From Halobacteriales archaeon QS_4_66_20 (GTDB taxonomy: Archaea; Halobacteriota; Halobacteria; Halobacteriales; Haloarculaceae), in NCBI GenBank assembly GCA_003021015.1, contig PXRK01000038.1, forward strand, positions 35,953-99,952: 64,000 bases of DNA, in the 5' to 3' direction. Below, piece after piece: positions 15,543-24,894 of the stretch. Made by a program: the position numbers and the translations under genes. Below the pieces are notes generated by a model. That model was not told the origin of the DNA. It ran no database searches and worked only from the letters and a program-made list of their open reading frames with translations. Positions within the stretch are counted from its first letter, which is position 1; each line of letters begins with the position of its first letter.

Positions 15543-16739
15543 TCAGGTCGGCAGGTTCGTTTCTGTCTCCTCACGGCCAATGTCTTCGAGGTGTGCGCTC
15601 AGGAGCTGGCGGATCATCACGACCAGCGTGTTGTCGGCGCCCTCGCCGACGATGGCTTTCTCCGCCGGCGTCTCGTCCCCGACCGGCTCCTCGAGCGTGC
15701 CGAGCATGACGGCTTCGCGGTCGGCCATCACGAGGCGCCCGACCGTGTCGCCCTCGACGGGGAGGTTGAGCCAGTCGGTCTCGGGTTCCCAGAGGACGAC
15801 CTCCGGGACGGTCTCCTGGACGAACTCGCGGACGGTCGGGTCGGCGGTACCCAGGTACACGTCGACGCCCTCCCGGGCAGCGCGGACGATGCGGCTGAAA
15901 CACCCGGCCTCCAGCATGTGCGTGTACGTGAACAGGCAGAACAGCTCCTCGTCGGCGCGCTCGACGAGCCACTGGCCGTAGGAGATCACGCTCTCGCGGT
16001 CGTCGAGCGTTCCCAGCTCGTGGTCGGCGTCACCCGTCAACTGCGAACGAAAATTCGGGCCGAGCGTGGAGTGCATCCACGGCACCCGAAGGCGTGGGTG
16101 ACCCTCGTGGGCGACCGTTCCCTCCTCGCGGTCGTACTCGATCAGGCCGGCGTCGGCGAGCATCGGCAGCTGGGCGTGACGCAGGTCCACGCAGCACCGC
16201 TCGACCGCGTCGGACGGGACTGCCTGCTCGGCCGTCCCCGCCTCGCGTGCCTTCAGTTCGCGTGCCAGCGTCTCCACGTGGATGGGGTGGAACTGGTGGC
16301 TGAGGACGTCGAGCACGGTCCGTCGCTGCTCGGCGGCCAGCGCCTCGAACAGCGCGTCGAGGGAGTCCTCGGCCCCGTCGTCCGCCGCGAGACAGTCGAC
16401 GATCCCCTCGTCCTCGTAGACTGGGTGGTCCGTACGCCGAACTGTGCCCGGTTCGGTTTCCGAGTCGGTGTCGCGCACGACCAGCCGCGCGGCTTCGAGC
16501 TTCGGCAGGTGGACGTGATGTAACTGCTGGCGTGCCCTGGCGACGTGCTCGCCGTCAGGGTCGGCGTTACCTGGGCTCTCCGCTCGCGTGCACAGGGCTA
16601 CTGCGAGTTCCTCCTCGGTCGGCGGCTCGGACGCCGCTCCGAGGATCGAGAGGAGTTCGCGGCGTTCGGACTGCGCCAGGCTGGCAAAGAGCGTGTTTAG
16701 CTGACTCGGGTCGTCGGGAGTGTTGGTGTTTGGCGTCAT
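15543..16739 (-). CDS. transcriptional regulator with two DUF7344-type winged-helix domains
   Basis: A 398-residue haloarchaeal regulator. Two related winged-helix modules lie in tandem: FASLAQSERRELLSILGAA to HLPKLEAARLVV (about 15-90) and FEALAAEQRRTVLDVLSHQ to LPMLADAGLIEYDREEGTV (about 125-215). A C-terminal sensor-like domain (about 230-385) includes ELFCLFTYTHML and a VYLGTADPTVREFV stretch, similar in style to TrmB/phospholipase-D-like sensor domains. It is divergent from the large PAS/GAF regulator at 16997 and might control it. The ligand and targets are unknown. Confidence 0.75.
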   Translation of the reverse strand: MTPNTNTPDDPSQLNTLFASLAQSERRELLSILGAASEPPTEEELAVALCTRAESPGNADPDGEHVARARQQLHHVHLPKLEAARLVVRDTDSETEPGTVRRTDHPVYEDEGIVDCLAADDGAEDSLDALFEALAAEQRRTVLDVLSHQFHPIHVETLARELKAREAGTAEQAVPSDAVERCCVDLRHAQLPMLADAGLIEYDREEGTVAHEGHPRLRVPWMHSTLGPNFRSQLTGDADHELGTLDDRESVISYGQWLVERADEELFCLFTYTHMLEAGCFSRIVRAAREGVDVYLGTADPTVREFVQETVPEVVLWEPETDWLNLPVEGDTVGRLVMADREAVMLGTLEEPVGDETPAEKAIVGEGADNTLVVMIRQLLSAHLEDIGREETETNLPT

Positions 16740-16802
16740 GGATTAACAGGCTGCCCGGCCCTTCGGAACTGTGGACCTATGTTCGTGCGTATTTCCTCTA
16801 AC

Positions 16803-16906
16803 TACCCCTTCGAGGGTAAGGTCTGTCTAGAACTGATTAGGGAAGGCGTCGTGGAGGGACTATACGTTTTCCTACGAGAACCCGTCTCATACGAAATGAT
16901 TGTATG
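16803..16906. promoter_or_regulatory. divergent regulatory region with two short palindromes
   Basis: The 257-bp gap between the DUF7344 regulator and the PAS/GAF regulator holds TACCC-CTTCGA-GGGTA (16803-16818) and CATAC-GAAATGATT-GTATG (16888-16906). Both are short inverted repeats placed like operator half-sites. No gene is evident in the gap. Confidence 0.4.
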
Positions 16907-16996
16907 AAAGGTACGTACCATCTGCTATCCAGGTTTATGGGACTTACTGCCTCCGCCGGCGGAGGGTTGATGTACTGTGGGCACATTCTGGTGGTA

Positions 16997-19900
16997 ATGA
17001 CTACACCAGCACTCACCGAGCCGTTGCGGGAGACCCTCGATGCCTTCGAGCGGGAAGGTGAGCCGCTGACGACCAGCGAGGTGACGGCGCAGGTAGACGT
17101 GAGTCGCCGGAGCACGTACGAACGCCTGGAACGGCTGGTCGAGCGCGGATACCTGGAGACGAAGAAGGTCGGCGCCAGCGCCCGTGTCTGGTGGCTGCCG
17201 ACGTCGACCCCGGATCAGGCAGGTGGGACGGCCGCGACTGTCCGTTCGGGCGACCCGGCTCGCCGGCAGGGAGCGGCGCAGTCATCGGCAGACCCGTTCG
17301 TCCGCGGACTGCTGGAGACCCAGCGGGACATCGTCTACGCGTTCGACGCCGACGGACAGCTCTGCAGGTGGAACGACCGCCTCGAGGAAGTGACCGGCTA
17401 CACGGCAGCGGAGATCAGGTCGATGGAGGCGCTCGCGTTCGTCCCTGATTCGGCGACCGAGGAAGCCGCCGCGGTCGTCGAGCGGGTGCTCGAGAACGGC
17501 GAACGCCTGACCGTCGAACTGCCGCTGGAGACCGCCGACGGCGAGCGGCTCCCTTACGAGTACAGCATCGCCCCGATGACCGACCCCGACGGCACTATCA
17601 CGGGCGTAACCGGCATCGCACGCGGCGTCAGCGACCGCAACGCCAGGGAGCACGAACGCGAACTCGAACGGTACGAGACGCTGTTCGAGGAGTCGAAGGA
17701 CGTCAACGTGGTGGTCGACGAGACCGGCGAGTTCAGCTATCTCACGCCGTCGGTCGCCACCGTCTTCGGCTACGACCAGGAGGAACTCGTGGGGGAGGTC
17801 GGCTTCGAGTACGTTCATCCGGACGACCGCGAGGAGGCGATGGCGGAGTTCACAAAGATGCTGGAGACGCCCGGCTACGAGGCCGAGACTGAGTTCCGGT
17901 TCCGGCACGGGGACGGCTCCTGGATCGTCGTGGAGGCGCTTGCCCGGGACCTCCGGGACGACCCCACGATCAACGGGATCGTCGTCTACACCCGCGACGT
18001 CACCGAGCGCCGGCAGCGCGAGCAGACCCTCGAGCGCTACGCAGGGCTGATCGACGCCATCGGCGACCCCGTCTACGAACTCGACGCACAGGGGCGGTTC
18101 ACGTTCGTCAACGAGGCGTTCGTCGAGTACACGGGGTACGACGAAGCGGAGCTGCTCGGCGAGCACGTCTCGACCGGCCTGAACGAGGACGCGATCGCCC
18201 GCAGCGAGGCGGAGATCGGACAGCTCCTGCACGATCCCGAGGGGACCGCTACCCTCGAGTACGAAGTGACGACCAAGGACGGCGAACGCATCCCCGTCGA
18301 GAACCGGATCACGTTACTGACCGACGATGACGGGCGGATCCGCGGCTCGGCAGGCGTCGTGCGGGACATCAGCGACCGGAAGCGCCGCGAGCGGGAGCTA
18401 CAGTCCCGGGTTCGCCAGCAGGAACTGATCACCGAACTGGGCCGGCAGGCGCTCGACGAACACGAACCCGACGCGCTGATGGCGAACGCGGCGGAACTGG
18501 TCGCGGAGACGCTCGACAACGAGTACTGCGGAGTGCTCGACCTCGACGCGTCGGCCGGCCGCCTCCTGTTGCGCCAGGGCGTCGGCTGGGACGAGGGCAT
18601 CGTCGGCGAGGCGGCCATCTCGTCGGTGGCGGACAACTCGCAGGCAGCGTACACGCTGGCACACGAGGGCCCGGTCGTGGTCGAGGATCTGACGAGCGAG
18701 TCGCGGTTCAGCGGCCCCGGCCTGCTCACCAGCCACGGCGTCAAAAGCGGCATCAGCGTCGTCATCGGCTCGGAGGGCGAGCCCTGGGGAATCCTCGGCA
18801 CCCACGACACGACGGCGAAGACGTTCAGCGAGCACGACGTGAACTTTGTCCAGTCGGTCGCGAACGTCCTCGCGACGGCGATCAACCGCCACCACAACGA
18901 GCAGGCGATCCGCGAGCAACGCGAGGCGCTCGCGACGCTCAACAATCTCAACCGGATCGTCAGCGACATCACGGAGACGGTGATCGCGAAGTCGACCCGC
19001 GAGGAGATCGAGCAGTCGGTCTGTGAGGCGCTCGCGGCCACCGGCTCCTACGAGTTCGCGTGGATCGGCGAAGGCGACCTGACGTCGGAGGTCGTCGAAC
19101 CCCGGGTAACCGTCGGCACGGCGGGGTATCTGGACGACGCCGAAATCCTGCTCGACCCCGGCGACGACAGGGGCGAAGGGCCGACCGGGCGGGCGCTCCG
19201 CACGGGGGAGGTACAGACAACGAACGACAGCAGGGAAGATGCGCGATACGGCCCGTGGCAGGAGCTCGCGGCGGAGTACGGCTTTCGCTCCTCCGCTGCG
19301 ATCCCGATCGTCCACGAGGAGACGACCTACGGGGTACTGAACGTTTACGCCGACCGGCCGAACGCCTTCGAGTCCGCGGAACGACGCGTCATCAGCCGCC
19401 TCGGCGAGGTCGTCGGTCACGCCATCGCGAGCGTCGAGCGCAAGCGGGCGCTCATGTCCGAGGAAGCGGTCGAACTCACGTTCCAGATCCGGGACGCCTT
19501 CACCGAACTCGATGTCGCCGTGGATCCCGCAGGCACCATCTCCTTCGACGCGGTCGTCCCCGTCAAAGACGACGCGTTCCTCGTGTACGGGACCGCTACC
19601 GCCGGCGCACGGGAGACGCTGACGGCGCTGTACGATCGGCTCCCCTCCTGGGAGCGGGTCACTTTCCACGCGGAGGAGGGGGCGTCCACGTTCGAACTCC
19701 GGGCGGTCGATCCGCCGGTGCTTTCCGTGCTGACGTCGTTCGGCGGGTCATTCGAGAAGGGAGCCATCGAGGACGGCGACCTCCGGATGCAGGTGCACCT
19801 CTCCCCGAGTGCGGACGTCAGGCGGTTCATCGAGACGGTCCAGGAGAGCTACCCGGGGATGGAGATGGTGACCCGCCAGCAAGTCGCGCGCACCGCCGAC

Positions 19901-20119
19901 CGGGGGCGGTCCGCCGCGAACGTTCTCGACGAGTCGCTGACCGACAGCCAGCGGACGGCGCTCGAGGCCGCCTTCCACGCGGGCTTTTTCGAGTGGCCCC
20001 GCGACAGCTCCGGCGAGGAGGTCGCCGACTCGCTGGACATCGCAGCACCGACGTTCCACAACCACCTCCGCAAGGCCGAGCGGAAGCTCGTCGCGTCGGT
20101 GCTCGGAGCCGAGCGGTAG
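16997..20119 (+). CDS. bacterio-opsin activator-like PAS/GAF sensor-regulator
   Basis: A 1040-residue cytoplasmic one-component sensor. In order: an N-terminal winged helix (1-66, SRRSTYERLERLVERGYLE); three PAS domains (about 100-215, 225-335, 345-455; e.g. FVNEAFVEYTGYDEAEL); two GAF domains (about 475-625 and 640-805); a BAT-type GAF/HTH-associated domain (about 815-980); and a C-terminal HTH_10 (985-1035, FFEWPRDSSGEEVADSLDIA). Bat in Halobacterium activates opsin genes under low oxygen or light; PAS and GAF domains suggest redox, light or ligand sensing, but targets here are unknown. I chose the ATG at 16997 because the preceding 31 codons are non-homologous. Confidence 0.88.
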   Translation: MTTPALTEPLRETLDAFEREGEPLTTSEVTAQVDVSRRSTYERLERLVERGYLETKKVGASARVWWLPTSTPDQAGGTAATVRSGDPARRQGAAQSSADPFVRGLLETQRDIVYAFDADGQLCRWNDRLEEVTGYTAAEIRSMEALAFVPDSATEEAAAVVERVLENGERLTVELPLETADGERLPYEYSIAPMTDPDGTITGVTGIARGVSDRNAREHERELERYETLFEESKDVNVVVDETGEFSYLTPSVATVFGYDQEELVGEVGFEYVHPDDREEAMAEFTKMLETPGYEAETEFRFRHGDGSWIVVEALARDLRDDPTINGIVVYTRDVTERRQREQTLERYAGLIDAIGDPVYELDAQGRFTFVNEAFVEYTGYDEAELLGEHVSTGLNEDAIARSEAEIGQLLHDPEGTATLEYEVTTKDGERIPVENRITLLTDDDGRIRGSAGVVRDISDRKRRERELQSRVRQQELITELGRQALDEHEPDALMANAAELVAETLDNEYCGVLDLDASAGRLLLRQGVGWDEGIVGEAAISSVADNSQAAYTLAHEGPVVVEDLTSESRFSGPGLLTSHGVKSGISVVIGSEGEPWGILGTHDTTAKTFSEHDVNFVQSVANVLATAINRHHNEQAIREQREALATLNNLNRIVSDITETVIAKSTREEIEQSVCEALAATGSYEFAWIGEGDLTSEVVEPRVTVGTAGYLDDAEILLDPGDDRGEGPTGRALRTGEVQTTNDSREDARYGPWQELAAEYGFRSSAAIPIVHEETTYGVLNVYADRPNAFESAERRVISRLGEVVGHAIASVERKRALMSEEAVELTFQIRDAFTELDVAVDPAGTISFDAVVPVKDDAFLVYGTATAGARETLTALYDRLPSWERVTFHAEEGASTFELRAVDPPVLSVLTSFGGSFEKGAIEDGDLRMQVHLSPSADVRRFIETVQESYPGMEMVTRQQVARTADRGRSAANVLDESLTDSQRTALEAAFHAGFFEWPRDSSGEEVADSLDIAAPTFHNHLRKAERKLVASVLGAER

Positions 20120-20136
20120 ATGGTCGCGGCCGATGT

Positions 20137-20150
20137 ATACCCGGACGTGA
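20137..20150. repeat. solo type C arm (14-bp variant) touching the cmk stop codon
   Basis: ATACCCGGACGTGA matches the type C arm with two bases missing and runs directly into TCA, the complement of the cmk stop. This is the same stop-codon contact seen for the A and B elements. Confidence 0.6.
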
Positions 20151-20765
20151 TCAGAGCGGCACGTCGGGCGTCTCGAACGCGCCTTCGTCGCCGTCCGGGT
20201 CGTACTCCTCGATGGCCGTCCGGACGATCTCGAACACGCCGCGCTTGCTCCAGCGTGCCGTGTTCAGCTGGAGGTCGTAGAACGCCCGGTCGTCGATGTC
20301 GATCTCGTAGTAGGAGTCGAACCGCTGGGCCTCGCTGAACTCCCGGACCTGCATCTCGGCGACGGTCTCTTCGCGGTCGCTGACCCGCTCTTTCCGGACC
20401 TCTATCGGCGCGTCGAGCCAGATGCGGAGGTCCGCGCGGTCACCCGCGAGCCAGCCGGCCAGCCGCGACTCCAGAATGCAGGGTTTGTTCGACACGCCCC
20501 ACTTCTCGGCGATGTCCTGGATCCGCTTGTCCAGCTCCCGGTCCAGCTCCTCGGACTCCTGGGCTTTCGCGGTGAGCTGGGTGAGTGTCATCCCGCGCTT
20601 TTCGGCGAGGTCACGGAAGATATCTCCACCCGAAATGTACGGGCAGTCCTTCGCCTCCGCAAGCTGGGTGCACAGCGTCGTTGCCCCGCAGCCGGGCGGT
20701 CCGGAGACTGTGACGAGGAGGTTTCTCTCGATCGACGGCGACGGGTCGCTCGTGGCGTCGCTCAT
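20151..20765 (-). CDS. cmk: cytidylate (CMP/dCMP) kinase, archaeal type
   Basis: A 204-residue archaeal CMP kinase that phosphorylates CMP or dCMP with ATP. The P-loop GPPGCGATT lies at about residues 22-30, after a 16-residue N-terminal extension that most archaeal CMP kinases lack. GDIFRDLAEKRGMTL and the substrate region KPCILESRLAGWLAGDRADLRIWLDAP follow. The lid arginines are in RKERVSDREE. It is a housekeeping gene flanked by a type C arm and, upstream, a type A element. Confidence 0.92.
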   Translation of the reverse strand: MSDATSDPSPSIERNLLVTVSGPPGCGATTLCTQLAEAKDCPYISGGDIFRDLAEKRGMTLTQLTAKAQESEELDRELDKRIQDIAEKWGVSNKPCILESRLAGWLAGDRADLRIWLDAPIEVRKERVSDREETVAEMQVREFSEAQRFDSYYEIDIDDRAFYDLQLNTARWSKRGVFEIVRTAIEEYDPDGDEGAFETPDVPL

Positions 20766-20874
20766 GGCTCACTCCTGCTGCTGGATCGACAAAAAAGGGG
20801 GGTATTCCGGGTCGCCTGCCCGGAGCCCAGCTGTCGCCTGCTGATGGGTGAGCACGCTGCGACCGCTCCCCGTC

Positions 20875-20984
20875 ATACGGTTGTGCGTGAGTATTTTCAG
20901 TACCAGGTCCCAGCGTCGTGGGTTCGCGGGCTGAAACGCGTCCCGTGTGACACCGTAGCGGTAACGAATCACGAACGACCGTAT
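20875..20984. repeat. type A intergenic element, 110 bp
   Basis: ATACGGTTGTGCGTGA (20875-20890) faces TCACGAACGACCGTAT (20969-20984), with mismatches in the arm. The core again holds TATTTTC, GGGCTGAAACG and GCGGTAACGA. The last T is the first base of TCA, the complement of the deaminase stop codon. Confidence 0.9.
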
Positions 20985-21436
20985 CAGTAGAACGCCTCGT
21001 GGACGCGTTTCCCCTCGGCTTCGAGGACGGGGCCGTCGACAGTCGTGGTTCCGCCCTTGCGCTCGATCAGTTCCTCGCAGGAGATGCCGCTGGATTCCTT
21101 CCCCTGGATGGCCGCGAGCGACGCGCCAGCGACGCTGTAGACGACCTGGTCGAGCCCGGCGTAGTGGATGGCTGTCGCGCACATCTCACAGGGTTCGGTG
21201 CTGGTGTACATGGTGCAGTCAGCGAGTTCGTCGGCGTCGAGTTCGCGGGCGGCCCACCGAGCGAGCTTCAGCTCCGGATGTGCGGTGACGTCGTCGTCGG
21301 TCACCGTGGTGTTTTTCGCCCGCCTGACTACGGAGTCGCCGACGACGAGCAGCGAGCCGAAGGGGGTGTTCCCGTCCGATACCGCGTCCCGCGCCAGGTC
21401 GATCGCCTCCCGGATATAGTCCTCGTCCGTGAGCAT
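20984..21436 (-). CDS. nucleoside/nucleobase deaminase (CMP/dCMP deaminase superfamily)
   Basis: A 150-residue zinc-dependent deaminase. The zinc site is HPE in VTAHPELKLAR (His and catalytic Glu) and PCEMC (two Cys). The motif context TPFGSLLV and EPCEMCATAIHYAGL resembles guanine deaminase and tRNA-adenosine-deaminase-like proteins. The substrate could be guanine, cytosine or a modified base. The common HAE is HPE here, a variant seen in some guanine deaminase-like proteins. Its stop codon is shared with a type A element end. Confidence 0.85.
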   Translation of the reverse strand: MLTDEDYIREAIDLARDAVSDGNTPFGSLLVVGDSVVRRAKNTTVTDDDVTAHPELKLARWAARELDADELADCTMYTSTEPCEMCATAIHYAGLDQVVYSVAGASLAAIQGKESSGISCEELIERKGGTTTVDGPVLEAEGKRVHEAFY

Positions 21437-21524
21437 ACGCGCTCGTTCGTCCGGCGGGGCTTAGTGTCCTGTGGTCACTGTCCCATCACTCGCCGTCTCC
21501 GCATCCGCGTCCTCGTGGTGTGCC

Positions 21525-21647
21525 TCAAAATGCGGTCCCGCAGGCCGGACACGCAGGGGCACCATCACCTGTGGACGGCTCGACGCTGAGCTGGCAGTGC
21601 TCACACCAGCGACGCCGGACGTCGTCGTGGGGCGTGTTGTGCGCCAC
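21525..21647 (-). CDS. zinc-binding micro-protein, 40 aa, GTG start
   Basis: This short frame was not in standard ORF lists. It reads VAHNTPHDDVRRRWCEHCQL then an acidic turn and CPACGTAF before the stop, giving two CxxC knuckles 18 residues apart, a treble-clef or zinc-ribbon pattern. A strong AT-rich TATA region (21655-21672) lies about 25 bp before the GTG and fits leaderless transcription. Haloarchaea encode many such zinc micro-proteins. I do not recognise the family, and the function is unknown. Confidence 0.6.
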   Translation of the reverse strand: MAHNTPHDDVRRRWCEHCQLSVEPSTGDGAPACPACGTAF

Positions 21648-21678
21648 GCCCTGACGTTTATATTATATTTTAAACCTT

Positions 21679-21696
21679 TTACCATTGAAGTGGTAA
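21679..21696. promoter_or_regulatory. TTACCA-N6-TGGTAA inverted repeat upstream of the zinc micro-protein
   Basis: Perfect 6-bp arms with a 6-bp spacer sit just upstream of the TATA region of the gene at 21525-21647. The position suits a transcription factor or an extended BRE site. Confidence 0.45.
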
Positions 21697-22158
21697 TTAC
21701 GGCGTCGTGTAGCATTCGATGGGGAACAGGGTGTGGTCGACTGTCTCCTGGTCCGGTGTTCCTTGGCCGTGAACCGCGTTGGTAGAAAATTCTGGTGTCA
21801 TCCGTCGCTACTTCTGGACAATTTGTAGTAAAAACTACGTTGTAATTATATTGTAGGATGATAATGGCTTCAGATAAAACATTCGACAGATTCGGGGACC
21901 GGGGTCGGATAGTCGGGCTACAGGGTGGCGATCTGAGCCAGTCTTCCGTTACCTGTCTCCGTGTCAGGGCCCCGTCGCTGGTCGATCGCCTTCCGACGGC
22001 TCCCGCCAGTCGTGAATGTGTATCTGCGACGCTTCTGCCCATACTACCAGGAAGGAAAATAATATTCGAAACCAACATTTACTGGCAGTCGCGAACGCTG
22101 GACGGGCGCGTCGGCAGAGGTTGCGCTGCCAGTTCTCCCGGGCCGGAATCACCGGCGC
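21697..22158. other. 462-bp intergenic region without a recognisable gene
   Basis: Base composition drops (for example AATTATATTGTAGGATGATA at 21844-21863). Reading frames across it show no recognisable protein. It lies between the promoter of the zinc micro-protein and the 3' end of rdfA, and its low GC suggests a remnant of transferred DNA. Confidence 0.4.
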
Positions 22159-22770
22159 TCACTCGCAGCGACAGCCCCCGCGACCGAGTAGGTCCGAGAA
22201 CTCGTACTGGGTGCCACAGTCCCGGCAGTAGACGCTGACGTCCACAACCACGCCGGGGGAGCCGATCGAGAGAGCGCCCGCCTCCTGCAGCCCTCGCAGG
22301 GAGTTTTCGGTTACGGCTGCTGTCCTGCTCCGGAGTCGCTGGATCCGTTGCTCGTGTTTGGCAGCCGGTGCTTCCCCGTCGCCGTCTTTCGTGACCCCGA
22401 GCGCCGTCGTGAGGTACGTGTGGACCGCCTGGTGGGTGACGAAATCTGACTCGACCCGGTCGACGTCGACGCCGGCACGCCCGAGGCGGTTGCGCTGCTG
22501 GGTACGCACACCCGCAGTGACGTTGTCGCCGGTGAGCAGCCGGTAGGCGTTCTCGGCTTCGCCCCGCAACGGCTCCTCCCCGGCGCGTTCCATCGCACGC
22601 CGCAGGAGCGCGACGTTTATCCGCTCGGCGAGTTCGCGCAAACTGAGCGTCTCGTCGGCTGCGCCGGTCCACAGCGCGGGCAGCCGATCGTGCAGGTCAC
22701 GGAGGTCGTACTCCGAGACGACCCTGCCGACTTTGTAGCGCTCCTCAACATCCGGTTCGTATCCGCCCAT
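22159..22770 (-). CDS. rdfA: rod-determining factor RdfA
   Basis: A 203-residue haloarchaeal cell-shape protein. It starts MGGYEPDVEERYKVGRVVSE and has the conserved blocks LSLRELAERINVALLRRAME, DFVTHQAVHTYLTTALG and RLRSRTAAVTENSLRGLQ, then a C-terminal zinc motif CRDCGTQYEF...GGCRC. RdfA is needed for rod formation in Haloferax. The upstream codons of the longer frame (to 22932) are not homologous, so the ATG at 22770 is chosen. A broken paralog lies at 42499-42636. Confidence 0.88.
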   Translation of the reverse strand: MGGYEPDVEERYKVGRVVSEYDLRDLHDRLPALWTGAADETLSLRELAERINVALLRRAMERAGEEPLRGEAENAYRLLTGDNVTAGVRTQQRNRLGRAGVDVDRVESDFVTHQAVHTYLTTALGVTKDGDGEAPAAKHEQRIQRLRSRTAAVTENSLRGLQEAGALSIGSPGVVVDVSVYCRDCGTQYEFSDLLGRGGCRCE

Positions 22771-23281
22771 GACCACAGCTACGGCCGATCGCGGTTTATC
22801 TGTTTGCCTAGTGTCAAGCCCAGGCGCTCGATTGCTTTCAGTCAGACTGAACGATCCAACAGTGAACTGCTCCGGTACTGATCGGTTGTGCTGGGGTAAC
22901 TGTGGTAACTGTGCACTCCCATCGTTTTGCATTACAGATATACAGTTGTAATTCTATCCGCTCCCTCTGTGGTACTGTCCCAGTGTGGGGCATCCCGCGT
23001 GCGTGTTGTTCAATATCATGAAATAAGATGATGAATTCTCCCCTCCGGTGCGGAATAACAACACAATTGTTCAGCATGGCAGAACAATTCTCGGATCGCC
23101 AACCACGTGGAACGATCACGGGGATGCTAGTGTTTGAATCCCTACAGGCGGATTCTTTACTGTTCGAACTGAGACTGATAGTCCGGTATCAGACCTTTTG
23201 TTCAGACGGTTAAAACGCAGGTTCTGTTGGGGGGAACAGTTGAGCGGTGATGCGAGTCGGACGCTCGCAGCGGCGTCGTTC
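22771..23281. other. intergenic region with one unassigned 45-codon frame and a palindrome
   Basis: This stretch has lower GC than its surroundings. AATTGTTC-N9-GAACAATT (23065-23089) is an inverted repeat that overlaps the start of a short frame, 23076-23213 (MAEQFSDRQPRGTITGML...). The frame has no recognisable motif, so I do not call it a gene. The rest holds the rdfA promoter and nothing else I can identify. Confidence 0.4.
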
Positions 23282-23314
23282 ATACGGTCGTTCGTGATTC
23301 GTTAACGACCGTAT
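23282..23314. repeat. type A element collapsed to a 33-bp hairpin
   Basis: ATACGGTCGTT and AACGACCGTAT are perfect 11-bp arms around CGTGATTCGTT; the core is deleted. It is joined by CA to the type B copy that follows. Confidence 0.75.
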
Positions 23315-23315
23315 C

Positions 23316-23397
23316 ATAGTGATTATTATGAGTCGTTCCGGGATCGACCGCGGTACTGCGTGCGGTCGACCCGGTAAACAGTCACAATAATCACTAT
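23316..23397. repeat. short type B element, 82 bp, with an inner palindrome
   Basis: ATAGTGATTATTATGA faces TCACAATAATCACTAT. The interior is itself palindromic around CGACCGC...GCGGTCG, so the whole copy could fold into one long hairpin. The copy at 25493-25574 has the same length and plan. Confidence 0.85.
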
Positions 23398-23406
23398 CAG
23401 TCCGGG

Positions 23407-24828
23407 TCACTCGATCGCAACGCCGTCGGCGTGACGGGGCAGGTACTCGCGGCCACCCTTCTCGACCTGCAGCGTCCCGTTCTCGACGACGACCTCACCG
23501 CCGACGATCGTGTGCGTCGGCAGGCCGGTGAGTTCCTCGCCGTGGAACGTCGAGTAGCGCGGCTCCATCGTGTGGTAGAACTCGTCGTCGACGACGGCGC
23601 TTTTCTCCAGGTCGACAATGACCATATCGGTGTCGGCGCCCTCGACGAGCGCCCCCTTCCGCGGGTACAGGCCCCAGCGTTTGGCGTTGTTTTCCGCACA
23701 GACTTCCACGAGCCGTTCCATCGAGATCCGCCCCTCGTTGACGCCCTCGCTCATCATCACCGGCAGGAAGTACTCGATGCCGTTGTTGTCGCCGGGGATC
23801 GCCTCCCAGATGTCGCCGTACTTCCCGCCGTCTTTCTCCTTGAACGGCTTCCTGTGCGGGCAGTGGTCGGTGCCGGCGTAGTCGACGACGCCCTCGCGCA
23901 GCCCCTGCCAGAGTTTCTGCTTGCTGGACTCGCCGCGCAACGGGGGCGAGATCTTCCCCCAGACGCCGAGGTCCTTGTCGTTAGTGTGTGCAAGAAACGC
24001 CGGCAGCGTTTCGGCGCTGATGTCGACGCCCTGCTCCTGGTAGCGCCGGCAGATGTCGACGCCCTCGCCGGTGCTCATGTGGACGACGTACGACGTCGAG
24101 TCGGTGTACTCGGTGAGTTTGGCGATGCTCTCGATCTGCATCGCCTCGCAGATGTTCGGGGCCGACTCCGACCACGCCTGCAGGTCGTTGCGGCCCTCCG
24201 CTTTGAGCTCCGCGCGGCGCTCGTGAGCCAGGTCCTCGTTCTCGGCGTGGAACATCACGACGCCGCCATCGATGTCCGAAACCCGGTCGAGCAGCCGGTA
24301 GACCCGCCCGGAGTCGGAGTGTTCGATGCCCAGCTCCGGCGAGGCGTGTTTGTACCAGTTGTAGAAGATCTTGAACGACCGCACGCCCTTCTCGGCGAGC
24401 GCCTCGACCTCATCGAAGTGGGGCTCCTTGTGCATGATCGCGTGGTAGGCGAAGTCGATGTAGGAGTTCTCCTCGCCGGCCTCGACGAAGTAGTCCATGT
24501 CCGGGACGTACGGGTCGGGCTGGAGGAGGAAGTTCACGACGGTCGTCACGCCGCCGTGGACGGCTCCGCGGGTTTCCGTCTCGAAGTCGTGTGCCAGCCC
24601 CTCGTGGTACTCGTACTCGTACCGGGAGAGCCCCCAGTGAACGTGCGGGTCGATGAAGCCGGGAATGAGGTAGTTCCCCGCCGCGTCGATCGTCCGGTCG
24701 GCGTCCGGGAGCGATGACTCGGACCCGACCGCGACGATTGTCCCGTCCCTCGCCGCGACGCCGCCGATGAGTGTCTCACCCGGCGTGACGACTCGTGCAT
24801 TGACCACTCGCAGGTCTGCGTGCGCCAT
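23407..24828 (-). CDS. hydantoinase/dihydropyrimidinase-type cyclic amidohydrolase
   Basis: A 473-residue metal-dependent amidohydrolase of the hydantoinase, dihydropyrimidinase and allantoinase group, opening a cyclic amide ring. Metal ligands are visible: His62 and His64 in DPHVHW, the carbamylated Lys153 in SFKIFYNW, His in VVMFHAEN, His in VVHMSTGEG and Asp in DYAGTDHCPH. The ATG at 24828 fits the usual N-terminus (ADLRVVNARVVTPG). A nucleobase permease lies two genes upstream, so uptake and breakdown of a pyrimidine, hydantoin or allantoin-like compound is plausible. Confidence 0.88.
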   Translation of the reverse strand: MAHADLRVVNARVVTPGETLIGGVAARDGTIVAVGSESSLPDADRTIDAAGNYLIPGFIDPHVHWGLSRYEYEYHEGLAHDFETETRGAVHGGVTTVVNFLLQPDPYVPDMDYFVEAGEENSYIDFAYHAIMHKEPHFDEVEALAEKGVRSFKIFYNWYKHASPELGIEHSDSGRVYRLLDRVSDIDGGVVMFHAENEDLAHERRAELKAEGRNDLQAWSESAPNICEAMQIESIAKLTEYTDSTSYVVHMSTGEGVDICRRYQEQGVDISAETLPAFLAHTNDKDLGVWGKISPPLRGESSKQKLWQGLREGVVDYAGTDHCPHRKPFKEKDGGKYGDIWEAIPGDNNGIEYFLPVMMSEGVNEGRISMERLVEVCAENNAKRWGLYPRKGALVEGADTDMVIVDLEKSAVVDDEFYHTMEPRYSTFHGEELTGLPTHTIVGGEVVVENGTLQVEKGGREYLPRHADGVAIE

Positions 24829-24894
24829 TGTCGTTCGCACCCTCACGGGCGGGGAACTTAACTATTGGCGCCCCGCTGCCGACCGCCACCCGGG

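Noticed and set aside
21461..22078. 205-residue frame on the minus strand
   Set aside because: Its composition is not protein-like, it matches no family, and it overlaps the better supported zinc micro-protein in another frame.
23076..23213. 45-residue frame MAEQFSDRQPRGTITGML...
   Set aside because: No motif, no clear promoter and no recognisable relative; a nearby palindrome alone is not enough.
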